A program made the position numbers and the translations under genes. The notes under the pieces are model-generated. The model worked only from the letters and a program-made list of their open reading frames with translations, ran no database searches and was not told the origin of the DNA. From the NCBI RefSeq assembly GCF_010729485.1, contig NZ_AP022609.1, positions 806,001 through 870,000 on the forward strand: a stretch of 64,000 nt of DNA, given 5' to 3'. Positions 7,282 through 18,573 of this stretch are shown piece by piece (positions within the stretch are counted from its first letter, which is position 1; the number at the start of each line of letters is the position of its first letter). The stretch comes from Mycolicibacter hiberniae. GTDB taxonomy: Bacteria > Actinomycetota > Actinomycetes > Mycobacteriales > Mycobacteriaceae.

Positions 7282-8675
7282 CCGCCCAGTCCCCACGTAG
7301 CTATCTTGTCCCCGAGCAACCCGCCCCCAGCCGCGCCGAGAAGGCCCGCAATTACGCTGCCCTCCGGCCCAATTAGCGAACCCCAAACTACCCCTGCGGC
7401 GAATCCGCCAACCGCACCGCCGAGATTGCGTCCGCCAAGCTTGGCCCATTCTTCGTAAGCCGGAGCTCCCTGCCAGATGTCATCGGCGGTTACTAAGAGG
7501 TCGAGCCCGAAACCGGCAATGCCCACCCTGCGGCCCAGCGTCTTAAGGGCATCGACGTCTGCCGCAGACCACGTCGGAGCGTTGCCCCAATGCCTACCCT
7601 GGGGCAGGGCATTCGCCTGCGAACTGAGTCCGCTGCCCAAACCACCTACTCCGGTGGAGATTTCAGACCCCGCTTCGTGGATCAGCTGTCGGGGCGACTT
7701 GCCGCTTCGCACCTCTTCGAGTGCTTGGCTGATCCCTGCCGGGGACACCCCCGCCGATTTCAACTGGTCGGCGAAGCCTCCCAGGACCAATTCCCGAGCC
7801 TGCAACTCACACCGATCGAGCATCTGGGTTGCTTGATCGGGTGTCAGGGGTGGCCGGTCTGAATAGGCCCGCCCGGATTCGAGGAAACGCTGAAACTGCA
7901 GTCTGGCTTGGGCGCGGGTACGCGCGTCGCCCCCGAGCACCGGATCGGTTGGCAGGGGGCCGATGAACTGCGAATTCCGCAAGTCATCCAGACGTTCCTG
8001 GGCCAGTCGGCGCGCCGCCGGGTCTGCGGTGGGATCATCGGCAATCGCCTGATCGCGTTGCCGCACCGCATCTGATGGATCTGGTGTGAGCGGAGCCGGC
8101 GTCTGCGGTTTCGTGCCGGCACCGGTTGAGTCATGGGCGCCGTCTTCGCCGAAGGCGAAGTAGTGCAGACCTGTTGTTGCGGTGGTCAGGTCGCGGGCGA
8201 TCTGGTCTTCGTTGGTGACCAGGTTGGCCACGCGGGACTTGATGAAACTTCCATGATCGGCCGCGGCCTGCTCGCGTTGAGCCTGCTCGGCGGTGGAGCT
8301 GTAGTAGGGCCACGTATCGGTGACGGCGTAGTCGTCGCCGACGCGGAATTCATCGCGTTCGGCGGCGGCGACGGCGTAGAGCACCTCGGCTTTGTTGTTG
8401 TGTTGGGTCTGCGCGCCGCGGGTGGCGGTAGTGGCGGCGTTGCGCAGCGCGTCGGCTGGACCGTGGACTTTGACCAGATCTGCGGCGGATCGGCGCTGAA
8501 AGCCTTCGGCGCCGGCGCCGGTCCAGGGCGTGCCGCCGGGCCTGGTCGCAGCGTCGCGGACTTCGGTGAACGCGGCTTCCCAGGAGTCGGCGAGGTTGGT
8601 CCAGGCGGTGGCGTTGGCGATCAGGTGATCCCAGGTGGCGTCTTCGACTTCGGTCAGTGTCGGTAGCCCGGACAT
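7278..8675 (-). CDS. WxG-type ESX substrate with C-terminal glycine-zipper tip (candidate pore-forming toxin)
   Basis: 465 residues. The helical N-terminal domain has a Trp-Thr-Gly at 51-53 (PWTGAGAEGF), the WxG turn of type VII substrates, followed by long Ala/Gln-rich helices to about 200. The middle is hydrophilic and Pro/Asp-rich with an RLAQERLDDL helix. The C-terminal ~73 residues are dominated by small residues with repeated GxxxG (GGAVGGFAAGVVWG, then GPEGSVIAGLLGAAGGGLLG) and end ATWGLGG. Only this tip is duplicated downstream. The gene follows an EspC-like gene by 6 bp and overlaps the membrane-protein gene. The N-terminus recalls the Rv0025/Rv0026 type of protein (memory, not a search). 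The proposed role is export through an ESX system and membrane insertion of the tip in a target cell or host membrane. The effect itself is inference. Confidence 0.7.
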   Translation of the reverse strand: MSGLPTLTEVEDATWDHLIANATAWTNLADSWEAAFTEVRDAATRPGGTPWTGAGAEGFQRRSAADLVKVHGPADALRNAATTATRGAQTQHNNKAEVLYAVAAAERDEFRVGDDYAVTDTWPYYSSTAEQAQREQAAADHGSFIKSRVANLVTNEDQIARDLTTATTGLHYFAFGEDGAHDSTGAGTKPQTPAPLTPDPSDAVRQRDQAIADDPTADPAARRLAQERLDDLRNSQFIGPLPTDPVLGGDARTRAQARLQFQRFLESGRAYSDRPPLTPDQATQMLDRCELQARELVLGGFADQLKSAGVSPAGISQALEEVRSGKSPRQLIHEAGSEISTGVGGLGSGLSSQANALPQGRHWGNAPTWSAADVDALKTLGRRVGIAGFGLDLLVTADDIWQGAPAYEEWAKLGGRNLGGAVGGFAAGVVWGSLIGPEGSVIAGLLGAAGGGLLGDKIATWGLGG

Positions 8676-8681
8676 CGCGGC

Positions 8682-9041
8682 CTACCTGCCGGTTCCGAGC
8701 GCGCCGGCGCCGGCGTCGACGCCGGAGTGCGGGGCCAAGGGTGGGGGGCCGCCTGCTCGCTGGGCGACCGCGGTCAGGGCGGCTGCGGCGTTGTTGTCCG
8801 TCGCCTCGTATTCGTCGGCGGTGGTGGTGAGCTTTGTCGCGTTGGCTGTCAGCCGGGCGCGCATCGCCGCTGCGGCCGTGCCGGCGCCAGTGTTGGTGGT
8901 GTTGCATGCTGCACTGCTGGTCTGCCATGCGGACGCTGGAAGTGTTGGTAACTGCGGTGCGACCTGGCCCGCCAGCATCGCGCAGCGTTGCGCCAGTTGG
9001 CGCAGGTCGGCTGGGACGACCCGCAGGACGGGGCTGGTCAC
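8682..9041 (-). CDS. EspC-like (DUF2580-type) ESX secretion partner
   Basis: 119 residues from a GTG at 9041. It forms two helices joined at a turn carrying SAWQT (Trp39), followed by Y78-E-A-T-D82, which fits the YxxxD/E type VII secretion signal expected just after the second helix. The disordered Gly/Pro-rich tail ends ALGTGR. This is the layout of the EspC/DUF2580 family. It is first in the minus-strand operon, 6 bp before the WxG protein, which carries WTG but no obvious YxxxD in its N-terminal domain. The two probably pair, each giving half of the bipartite signal. Confidence 0.75.
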   Translation of the reverse strand: MTSPVLRVVPADLRQLAQRCAMLAGQVAPQLPTLPASAWQTSSAACNTTNTGAGTAAAAMRARLTANATKLTTTADEYEATDNNAAAALTAVAQRAGGPPPLAPHSGVDAGAGALGTGR

Positions 9042-9058
9042 CCGCCAAGCGTATAAGT

Positions 9059-9102
9059 GAATCCGAATTTGCGGAATTCAGTCGCCGAACGAGCTGAGTC
9101 AA
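9059..9102 (-). promoter_or_regulatory. Possible promoter/operator of the WxG cluster
   Basis: In the 78-bp gap between tRNA-Arg and the EspC-like gene, the minus strand has TTGACT (9102-9097). Seventeen bases further is an imperfect palindrome, GAATTCCG/CGGATTC (9079-9059). The -10 match (GAATTC) is poor, so read-through from the tRNA promoter is an alternative. Confidence 0.3.
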
Positions 9103-9119
9103 AAAGATGGCATTTTGTG

Positions 9120-9195
9120 TGGTGCCCCCGGCAGGATTCGAACCTGCGGCCTTCTGCTCCGGAGGCAGACGCTCTATCCCCTGAGCTACGGGGGC
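9120..9195 (-). tRNA. tRNA-Arg (anticodon CCG)
   Basis: A 76-nt cloverleaf on the minus strand. The 7-bp acceptor stem is GCCCCCG/CGGGGGC, followed by discriminator A and an encoded CCA (9120-9122). The D arm has GCTCAGGGGATAGAGC, the anticodon stem TCTGC/GCAGA encloses the loop CTCCGGA (anticodon CCG, reads CGG), and the T arm has GGTTCGAATCC. Its 3' end points at the accessory cluster, and argS (arginyl-tRNA synthetase) lies on the other side. Confidence 0.97.
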
Positions 9196-9307
9196 GCTCG
9201 CGTAATGCGGCGCCATGTGGGCTTTGACAGAGTAGCGCATGAATGCCCCGAGCCGAGAACCGGACGGATTCGGGGCCTGACCACGACAGACCATAGGATG
9301 GGGCCTC

Positions 9308-10954
9308 GTGACCCCCGCCGATCTGGCCGAATTGCTCAAAACCACCGCTGCCGCGGTGCTGGCCGAGCACGACCTGGACACCGCCGCGCTGCCCGCGACG
9401 GTGACGGTCGAGCGGCCGCGCAACCCCGAACACGGTGACTACGCCACCAACCTGGCCCTTCAGCTGGGCAAGAAGGTGGGCGCCAACCCGCGTGAGCTGG
9501 CCGGCTGGCTGGCGCAGGCGCTGGAGCAGGCCGACGGGATCGCCGCGGCCGAGGTCGCCGGCCCGGGGTTTGTGAACCTGCGCATCGAGGCCTCGGCGCA
9601 GGGCGCCGTGGTGGCCAACATCGTCGCCGCGGGCGCCGACTACGGCCATTCCCGCGAGTTCGCCGACCTCAACGTCAACCTCGAGTTCGTCTCGGCCAAC
9701 CCCACCGGCCCCATCCACATCGGCGGCACCCGCTGGGCCGCGGTCGGTGACGCGCTGGGCCGGCTGCTGAGCACCCAGGGCGCCGCGGTGACCCGCGAGT
9801 ACTACTTCAACGATCACGGCGCCCAGATCGACCGGTTCGCCAACTCGCTGATCGCCGCGGCCAAGGGCGAGCCCGCCCCCGAGGACGGCTACGCCGGCGC
9901 CTACATCACTGATATCGCGGCTCAAATCCAGGCCCAGGCCCCGGACGCGCTGAACAGCCCGGATGCCCAGGAGACGTTCCGCGCGATCGGCGTCGACCTG
10001 ATGTTCACCCACATCAAGGCCTCGCTGCACGAGTTCGGCACCGACTTCGACGTGTTCACCCACGAAGACTCGATGCACACCTCCGGGCGGGTCGAGCAGG
10101 CCATCGCGCGGCTGCGCACAGAAGGCAACATCTACGAAAAGGACGGTGCCACCTGGCTGCGCACCAGTTCCTACGGCGACGACAAAGACCGCGTCGTGAT
10201 CAAGAGCGACGGCAAGCCCGCCTACATCGCCGGGGACCTGGCCTACTACCTGGACAAGCGCGAACGCGGCTTCAACCTGTGCATCTACATGCTCGGCGCC
10301 GACCACCACGGCTACATCGCCCGGCTCAAGGCGGCTGCGGCGGCCTTCGGCGACGACCCGGCAACGGTCGAGGTGCTCATCGGACAGATGGTCAACCTGG
10401 TGCGCGACGGCCAGCCGGTCAAGATGAGCAAGCGCGCCGGCACGGTGATCACCCTGGACGACCTGGTCGAGGCCATCGGCGTGGACGCCGCGCGCTACAG
10501 CCTGACCCGCTCCTCGGTGGACACGCCCATCGACATCGACCTTCAGCTGTGGTCCTCGGCGAGCAACGAAAACCCGGTCTACTACGTGCAATACGCGCAC
10601 GCCCGGCTCTGCGCGCTGGCCCGCAACGCCGCCGAACTGGGCCTGGTCCCGAGCACCGCCAACCTCGGACTGCTGAACCACGACAAGGAAGGCGCGCTGA
10701 TCCGCAACCTGGGCGAGTTCCCCCGGGTGTTGGAAACCGCTGCCGCGCTGCGTGAGCCGCACCGGGTGTGCCGGTACCTCGAAGACCTCGCCGGCGACTA
10801 CCACCGTTTCTACGACAGCTGCCGGGTGCTGCCGCAGGGCGACGAAGAACCCACGGATCTGCACGTCGCGCGCCTGGCGCTGTGTCAGGCCACCCGCCAG
10901 GTGATCGCCAACGGGCTGGGCATCCTGGGCGTGAGCGCACCGGAGCGGATGTGA
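9308..10954 (+). CDS. argS: Arginyl-tRNA synthetase
   Basis: 548 residues, GTG start. It charges tRNA-Arg with arginine. The N-terminal Add1 domain is followed by [10 protein letters not shown] (HIGH-type signature at 137-140). The Rossmann catalytic core has [15 protein letters not shown], the class I KMSK appears in VKMSKRAGT, and a DALR-type helical anticodon domain forms the C-terminus ([12 protein letters not shown] onward). It ends in TGA overlapping the GTG of lysA. The tRNA-Arg gene lies just upstream on the opposite strand. Confidence 0.97.
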   Translation: MTPADLAELLKTTAAAVLAEHDLDTAALPATVTVERPRNPEHGDYATNLALQLGKKVGANPRELAGWLAQALEQADGIAAAEVAGPGFVNLRIEASAQGAVVANIVAAGADYGHSREFADLNVNLEFVSANPTGPIHIGGTRWAAVGDALGRLLSTQGAAVTREYYFNDHGAQIDRFANSLIAAAKGEPAPEDGYAGAYITDIAAQIQAQAPDALNSPDAQETFRAIGVDLMFTHIKASLHEFGTDFDVFTHEDSMHTSGRVEQAIARLRTEGNIYEKDGATWLRTSSYGDDKDRVVIKSDGKPAYIAGDLAYYLDKRERGFNLCIYMLGADHHGYIARLKAAAAAFGDDPATVEVLIGQMVNLVRDGQPVKMSKRAGTVITLDDLVEAIGVDAARYSLTRSSVDTPIDIDLQLWSSASNENPVYYVQYAHARLCALARNAAELGLVPSTANLGLLNHDKEGALIRNLGEFPRVLETAAALREPHRVCRYLEDLAGDYHRFYDSCRVLPQGDEEPTDLHVARLALCQATRQVIANGLGILGVSAPERM

Positions 10955-12378
10955 ACGTCCACCCCGCCGGCCCCCGCCACGCCGAAGCGATCCAGCCCGA
11001 CGGCCTGCCGCCGCGGCCGCAGAGCCCGCAGCAACTGCTGGAGCTGGCGCCGAACGTCTGGCCCCGCAACACCGTTCGCGACGACGACGGCGTGACGCGG
11101 ATCGCCGGTGTGAAACTGACCGACCTGGCCGCCGAGTACGGCACCCCGCTGTTCGTCATCGACGAGGACGATTTCCGGGGCCGCTGCCGCGAGATCGCCG
11201 ACGCGTTCGGCGGCGGCGAGCACGTGCACTACGCCGCCAAAGCCTTTCTGTGCAGCGAGATCGCGCGCTGGATCGACCACGAGGGCCTGTGCCTCGACGT
11301 CGCGACCGGCGGCGAGCTGGCCGTCGCTCTGCACGCCGGTTTCCCCGCGCAGCGAATCACCCTGCACGGCAACAACAAATCTGTTGAGGAACTGACCACT
11401 GCGGTCAAGGCCGGCGTCGGCCACATCGTGCTCGACTCGCTGATCGAGATCGAACGCCTCGACTCGGTCGCCGCGGCGGCCAGTGTGGTGCAAGACGTGC
11501 TGGTGCGGGTCACCGTCGGCGTGGAGGCCCACACCCACGAGTTCATCTCGACCGCGCACGAAGACCAGAAGTTCGGGCTCTCGCTGGCCAGCGGCGCGGC
11601 GATGGAGGCCATCCGGCGGGTGTTCGCCGCCGAGCATCTGCGGCTGATCGGCCTGCACAGCCACATCGGCTCGCAGATCTTCGACGTCGCCGGTTTCGAG
11701 CTGGCCGCCCACCGGGTCATCGGGCTGCTGCGCGATGTGGTCGCCGAATTCGGCGTCGACAAGACCGCGCAGCTGTCGGTGATCGATTTGGGCGGGGGAC
11801 TGGGCATCTCCTACCTGCCACAGGACGACCCGCCGCCGATGGCCGAGCTGGCCGCCAAGCTGGCCGCGATCGTGCGCGACGAGTCCGCGGCGGTGGGCCT
11901 GCCCGCCCCCCAGCTGGTCGTCGAACCCGGCCGGGCCATCGCCGGGCCGGGCACCGTGACGCTCTATGAGGTGGGCACCGTCAAAGACGTCGACATCAGC
12001 GCCACCGCGCACCGCCGCTACGTCAGCGTCGACGGCGGTATGAGCGACAACATCCGCCCGGCGCTTTATGACGCGCATTACGACGTGCGGCTGGTGTCGC
12101 GGACTCTCGACGGTGCCGACGCTGAACCCGAGGTGGCGCGCATCGTCGGCAAGCACTGTGAAAGCGGCGATATCATCGTCCGCGACACCTGGGTGCCCCG
12201 CGGCCTGGTTCCCGGCGACCTGGTCGCCGTGGCCGCAACGGGCGCCTACTGTTACTCGATGTCGAGCCGGTACAACCTGCTCACCCGGCCGGCAGTAGTG
12301 GCGGTACGCGACGGAAAAGCTCGCCTTATGCTGCGCCGGGAGACTGTCGAAGACCTGATCAGCCTGGAGGTGGGGTAG
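10951..12378 (+). CDS. lysA: Diaminopimelate decarboxylase
   Basis: 475 residues from a GTG at 10951 that overlaps the argS stop (GTGA). It makes L-lysine from meso-diaminopimelate, the last step of lysine synthesis. It is a fold-type III PLP enzyme: the PLP lysine sits in HVHYAAKAF (Lys97), HSHIGSQI and the phosphate-binding DLGGGLGI follow, [14 protein letters not shown] comes next, and the C-terminal CESGDII contributes to the dimer active site. The longer in-frame start at 10768 lies inside argS and is rejected. Confidence 0.96.
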   Translation: MNVHPAGPRHAEAIQPDGLPPRPQSPQQLLELAPNVWPRNTVRDDDGVTRIAGVKLTDLAAEYGTPLFVIDEDDFRGRCREIADAFGGGEHVHYAAKAFLCSEIARWIDHEGLCLDVATGGELAVALHAGFPAQRITLHGNNKSVEELTTAVKAGVGHIVLDSLIEIERLDSVAAAASVVQDVLVRVTVGVEAHTHEFISTAHEDQKFGLSLASGAAMEAIRRVFAAEHLRLIGLHSHIGSQIFDVAGFELAAHRVIGLLRDVVAEFGVDKTAQLSVIDLGGGLGISYLPQDDPPPMAELAAKLAAIVRDESAAVGLPAPQLVVEPGRAIAGPGTVTLYEVGTVKDVDISATAHRRYVSVDGGMSDNIRPALYDAHYDVRLVSRTLDGADAEPEVARIVGKHCESGDIIVRDTWVPRGLVPGDLVAVAATGAYCYSMSSRYNLLTRPAVVAVRDGKARLMLRRETVEDLISLEVG

Positions 12379-12380
12379 AA

Positions 12381-13711
12381 GTGTCCGGTTCGCAGGTATC
12401 CGGGGCCCCCATCGGGGTGGCCGTACTCGGTCTGGGCAACGTCGGCAGCGAGGTGGTCCGCATCCTCGAAGCCAGCGCCGACGACCTGGCGGCCCGCATC
12501 GGGGCGCCGTTGGTGCTGCGCGGCGTCGGGGTGCGCCGTGTTTCGGCTGACCGCGGTGTCCCGGTGGAGTTGCTCACCGACGACATCGACAGCCTGGTCT
12601 CGCGCAGCGACGTCGACATCGTCGTGGAGCTGATGGGCCCGGTCGAGCCCGCCCGCAAGGCGATCCTGTCGGCGATCGCGCACGGCAAGTCCGTCGTCAC
12701 CGCCAACAAGGCCCTGCTGTCGCGCTCCACCGGCGAGCTGGCCGAGGCCGCCGAGAACGCGCTGGTGGATCTGTACTTCGAAGCCAGCGTCGCCGGCGCG
12801 ATCCCGGTCATCCGCCCACTGACCCAGTCACTGGCCGGGGACACCGTGCTGCGGGTGGCCGGCATCGTCAACGGCACCACCAACTACATCCTGTCCGAGA
12901 TGGACTCCACCGGCGCCGACTACACCAGCGCGCTGGCCGACGCGAGCGCGCTCGGCTACGCCGAGGCCGACCCGACAGCCGACGTCGAGGGCTACGACGC
13001 CGCTGCCAAGGCCGCGATCCTGGCGTCGATCGCCTTCCACACCCGCGTCACCGCCGACGACGTCTACCGCGAGGGCATCACCAGCATCAGCCCGGCGGAC
13101 TTCACCACCGCGCGGGCCCTGGGCTGCACGATCAAGCTGCTGGCGATCTGCGAGCGCATCACCACACCCGATGGCCAGCAGCGGGTTTCGGCCCGCGTTT
13201 ACCCGGCGCTGGTTCCCCTGACCCACCCGCTGGCCAGCGTCAACGGCGCCTTCAACGCGGTGGTGGTCGAGGCTGAGGCGGCCGGGCGGCTGATGTTCTA
13301 CGGCCAGGGCGCCGGGGGTGCTCCGACGGCGTCGGCGGTCACCGGAGACCTGGTGATGGCGGCGCGTAACCGGGTGCAGGGCGGTCGCGGCCCCCGCGAG
13401 TCCAAGTACGCCCAGCTGGCCATTGCGCCGATCGGCGACGTCGCCACCCGCTACTACGTGAGCATGGACGTGGCCGACAAGCCGGGCGTGCTGTCCACGG
13501 TGGCCGCCGAGTTCGCCGCGCACGGGGTGAGCATCGCCGAGGTGCGCCAGGAAGGCGTCGCCGACGGCGAAGGCCAGCTGGTGGGTGCTCGTATCGTGGT
13601 GGTCACCCACCGAGCCGCCGAGTCGGCTTTGTCGAAAACTGTTGCGGCGCTTGCGGGCCTGGACGCAGTCCAGCGGATCGCCAGTGTGCTGAGACTGGAA
13701 GGAACAGACCA

Positions 13712-13715
<4 letters not shown>
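12381..13715 (+). CDS. hom: Homoserine dehydrogenase
   Basis: 444 residues, GTG start two bases after the lysA stop. It reduces aspartate semialdehyde to homoserine. The N-terminal NAD(P)-binding fold has [24 protein letters not shown] lies near residue 110, the catalytic region has [14 protein letters not shown] and [21 protein letters not shown], and the C-terminal ACT domain ([21 protein letters not shown]) is the usual site of threonine feedback. Its TGA overlaps thrC. It is the M. tuberculosis thrA/hom orthologue by synteny. Confidence 0.96.
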
Positions 13716-15741
<2,026 letters not shown>

Positions 15742-15759
15742 GGCGCGCCGAGGTATCTG

Positions 15760-15788
15760 TTGCGTCCAGCACAGAAGCGGGCTATCCT
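15760..15788 (+). promoter_or_regulatory. Putative sigma-A-type promoter for rho
   Basis: TTGCGT at 15760-15765, a 17-bp spacer, and TATCCT at 15783-15788. It lies in the 263-bp thrB-rho gap, leaving a leader of about 210 nt before the rho GTG. The long leader would allow autoregulation by Rho-dependent attenuation, as known for rho in other bacteria. Apart from this and the ribosome site before 16005, I see nothing coding in the gap. Confidence 0.45.
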
Positions 15789-16004
15789 CGGTTCCGTCCC
15801 GCATTCGCGGCATCAGCACCTGAATCAGACTGCGATGTCAACCGGGATGCCACCAAATTCTTCCCGTAGCTGACGGTGTGTGTTACGACGCCGTCGATAC
15901 GGGCAACACCGTTACACATTCGACGGTGACAAGCACTCGGCGGGTCCGCTGAATGCAACTAAGCCCCTCGCGTGAGGAAACCGCCGAGGGAAGAAAGGAA
16001 ATCC

Positions 16005-18092
16005 GTGACAGAAACGGACCTCTTCGCGGCTGAAGGCAGCACCGACCAGGAATCGGTGCCGACCCCCCCGATCACTGCTGTGACCAGCCAGGATGTAGCC
16101 GCTGACAGCGGCGAGGCCGCACCGTCCGCCCCGGCTGAGAGCGCTTCGGCGCCCGCGCGGGGCGCCGCGACCGCCGTTGCCGATGGCGCACTGTCTTCGA
16201 TGGTGCTGCCGGAACTGCGGGCGCTGGCCAACCGCGTCGGCGTCAAGGGCTCTTCCGGGATGCGCAAGAGCGAACTGATCGCTGCGATTCGCGAGGCGGG
16301 CGCCAACGGCGGCCAAGCATCGAACTCCGAGCCCAGCGCCGAGCCGTCCGCGACCGGCGTGGCCAACGGCGCCGAACCTGCCGCGGCCACTGATGCTGCT
16401 GAGGGCGACGCCCCCGCAGCACGGCCGCGGCACGAGCGCCGTGGCGCCAATCGGGCGACCGGTGCGCCCGCGGCCGACGCCGCAGCGGCCGACAAGCCCG
16501 CCGAGCAGGACAACGCCGCTGCGGCGGACAAGCCCGCCGAGCAGGACAAGCCCGCCGAGCAGGACAAGCCCGCCGAGCAGGGCAAGCCCGCCGAGCAGGA
16601 CAAGGCCGCCGAGCAGGACAAGGCCGCTGCGGCCGACAAGCCCGCCGAGCAGGACAAGGCCGGCGACGGCGACGCCCCGGGCGGGTCGCGCAGGCAGCGC
16701 CGCACCGAGGACAGGGCAGACAGGTCCGACAAGCCCGAGCAGTCCGGTGAGCGGCGCGAGCGTGCGGGCGCCAAGGCCGAGGACGGCGCGCAGGCCAAGA
16801 ACGACGACCAGGGCGATTCCGCCAACCGCGGCGACGACGACGACGGGCGCGGCGGCCGACGCGGTCGGCGCTTCCGGGACCGGCGTCGGCGTGGCGAACG
16901 CGGCAGCGAGGGCGGTGCCGGGAGCGACTCCGAACTGCGCGATGACGACGTCGTGCAGCCGGTCGCCGGCATTCTCGACGTGCTGGACAACTACGCGTTC
17001 GTGCGTACCTCCGGCTACCTGGCCGGGCCCAACGACGTCTACGTCTCGATGAACATGGTCCGCAAGAACGGGCTGCGTCGCGGTGACGCGGTGACCGGCG
17101 CGGTGCGGATTCCCCGCGACGGCGACCAGCAAAACCAGCGGCAGAAGTTCAACCCGCTGGTGCGGCTGGACTCGGTCAACGGCGGCCCGGTCGAGGACGC
17201 CCGCAACCGTCCCGAGTTCTCCAAGCTGACCCCGCTGTACCCCAACCAGCGGCTGCGGCTGGAGACCACGCCGGACAAGCTGACCCCCCGCGTCATCGAC
17301 CTGATCATGCCGATCGGCAAGGGGCAGCGCGCGCTGATCGTGTCGCCGCCCAAGGCTGGTAAGACCACGATCATGCAGGACATCGCCAACGCGATCACCC
17401 GCAACAACCCGGAGTGCCACCTGATGGTGGTGCTGGTCGACGAGCGGCCCGAAGAAGTCACCGACATGCAGCGCTCGGTCAAGGGCGAGGTCATCGCCTC
17501 GACCTTCGACCGGCCGCCGTCAGACCACACCCAGGCCGCCGAACTGGCCATCGAGCGGGCCAAGCGCCTGGTCGAGCAGGGCAAGGACGTCGTCGTGCTG
17601 CTGGACTCGATCACCCGGCTGGGTCGTGCCTACAACAACGCCTCGCCGGCGTCGGGCCGCATCCTGTCCGGTGGTGTGGACTCCACCGCGCTCTACCCGC
17701 CCAAGCGGTTCCTGGGCGCGGCCCGCAACATCGAGGACGGCGGCTCGCTGACCATCATCGCCACCGCGATGGTGGAGACCGGCTCCACCGGCGACACGGT
17801 GATCTTCGAAGAGTTCAAGGGCACCGGCAACGCCGAGCTCAAGCTGGACCGCAAGATCGCCGAGCGCCGGGTGTTCCCGGCGGTCGACGTCAACCCGTCC
17901 GGCACCCGCAAGGATGAGCTGCTGCTCTCGCCGGACGAGTTCGCGATCGTGCACAAGCTGCGCCGGCTGCTGTCCGGCCTGGATTCGCACCAGGCCATCG
18001 ACCTGCTGATGAGCCAGCTGCGCAAGACCAAGAACAACTACGAATTCCTGGTACAGGTCTCCAAGACCACCCCGGGAATGGACAACGACTGA
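16005..18092 (+). CDS. rho: Transcription termination factor Rho with extended disordered N-terminal insert
   Basis: 695 residues from a GTG at 16005 preceded by an AAGAAAGGA ribosome site. It is an RNA-dependent ATPase that ends transcription. The N-terminal helical Rho-N domain has [16 protein letters not shown] long charged, low-complexity insert spans about residues 95-310, with DKPAEQ tandem repeats near 163-219 and Arg/Gly/Asp-rich tracts after. The cold-shock RNA-binding domain begins at [20 protein letters not shown]. Walker A is SPPKAGKTT, the Walker B/arginine-finger region includes [16 protein letters not shown], and the Q/R-loop region is near the C-terminus ([13 protein letters not shown]). 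Actinobacterial Rho proteins commonly carry such inserts, which bind RNA. Confidence 0.96.
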   Translation: MTETDLFAAEGSTDQESVPTPPITAVTSQDVAADSGEAAPSAPAESASAPARGAATAVADGALSSMVLPELRALANRVGVKGSSGMRKSELIAAIREAGANGGQASNSEPSAEPSATGVANGAEPAAATDAAEGDAPAARPRHERRGANRATGAPAADAAAADKPAEQDNAAAADKPAEQDKPAEQDKPAEQGKPAEQDKAAEQDKAAAADKPAEQDKAGDGDAPGGSRRQRRTEDRADRSDKPEQSGERRERAGAKAEDGAQAKNDDQGDSANRGDDDDGRGGRRGRRFRDRRRRGERGSEGGAGSDSELRDDDVVQPVAGILDVLDNYAFVRTSGYLAGPNDVYVSMNMVRKNGLRRGDAVTGAVRIPRDGDQQNQRQKFNPLVRLDSVNGGPVEDARNRPEFSKLTPLYPNQRLRLETTPDKLTPRVIDLIMPIGKGQRALIVSPPKAGKTTIMQDIANAITRNNPECHLMVVLVDERPEEVTDMQRSVKGEVIASTFDRPPSDHTQAAELAIERAKRLVEQGKDVVVLLDSITRLGRAYNNASPASGRILSGGVDSTALYPPKRFLGAARNIEDGGSLTIIATAMVETGSTGDTVIFEEFKGTGNAELKLDRKIAERRVFPAVDVNPSGTRKDELLLSPDEFAIVHKLRRLLSGLDSHQAIDLLMSQLRKTKNNYEFLVQVSKTTPGMDND
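16491..16659 (+). repeat. 18-bp in-frame tandem repeats inside rho
   Basis: The unit GACAAGCCCGCCGAGCAG (Asp-Lys-Pro-Ala-Glu-Gln) recurs about eight times with small variations (DN, GK, AAEQ), interspersed with short alanine runs. The unit length is a multiple of three, so gain or loss of units by slippage would keep the frame and change insert length. Confidence 0.9.
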
Positions 18093-18155
18093 CCGCAGCG
18101 GGCCCACCCGCCCAGCGGGTGATCCCGGCGGAATACGGTGACCGCTCCCGGCGTT

Positions 18156-18184
18156 TTGGGGGTCGACAGCGTAGCTGGCATAAT
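18156..18184 (+). promoter_or_regulatory. Putative promoter for rpmE
   Basis: TTGGGG at 18156-18161, a 17-bp spacer, and CATAAT at 18179-18184, about 75 bp before the rpmE ATG, in the 166-bp gap after rho. Confidence 0.4.
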
Positions 18185-18258
18185 CGAAAACCTCAGGTTC
18201 CGGTTCACGTCCGCCACTGAGGCGGGCGACCCGGCGACCCACGATCGAAGAGGACACC

Positions 18259-18501
18259 ATGAAAACTGGCATTCACCCTGCCTACGTCGAGACCACCGTG
18301 GTCTGCGGTTGCGGCAACACCTTCACCACCCGCAGCACCAAGGAGAGCGGCCACATCGTGGTCGAGGTCTGCTCGCAGTGCCACCCGTTCTACACCGGCA
18401 AGCAGAAGATTCTGGACAGCGGCGGCCGGGTCGCGCGCTTCGAGAAGCGCTACGGCAAGCGCAAGGCCGGTGCCGCAGCAGAAGCAGCCGACGACAAGTA
18501 G
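18259..18501 (+). CDS. rpmE: 50S ribosomal protein L31 (zinc-binding, C+ form)
   Basis: 80 residues. It starts [22 protein letters not shown] and has the CxC plus VCSQCHPFY cysteines that bind zinc, so this is the C+ type rather than the zinc-independent paralogue. The C-terminus is a basic KRYGKRKAG with an Ala/Glu tail. It is a component of the ribosome central protuberance. It stands between rho and prfA, as in M. tuberculosis. Confidence 0.97.
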   Translation: MKTGIHPAYVETTVVCGCGNTFTTRSTKESGHIVVEVCSQCHPFYTGKQKILDSGGRVARFEKRYGKRKAGAAAEAADDK

Positions 18502-18573
18502 TTCCCACACCGACGCCCGGAACGTGCCAGCACGTCACCCGGGCGTCGGCTTGCGTTTGGGGATGGAGGTGAG

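Noticed and set aside
1..9195. Attachment-site duplicate of the tRNA-Arg 3' end
   Set aside because: I looked for the GGTTCGAATCC-type 3' segment at the left side of the accessory block and saw none in the window, so no island end can be placed.
9038..10864. 608-codon minus-strand frame spanning tRNA-Arg and argS
   Set aside because: It runs through the tRNA and antisense to argS, so it cannot be real.
16491..16659. Regular repeats that could suggest a CRISPR array
   Set aside because: Units are contiguous, in frame and inside rho, with no spacers and no cas genes.
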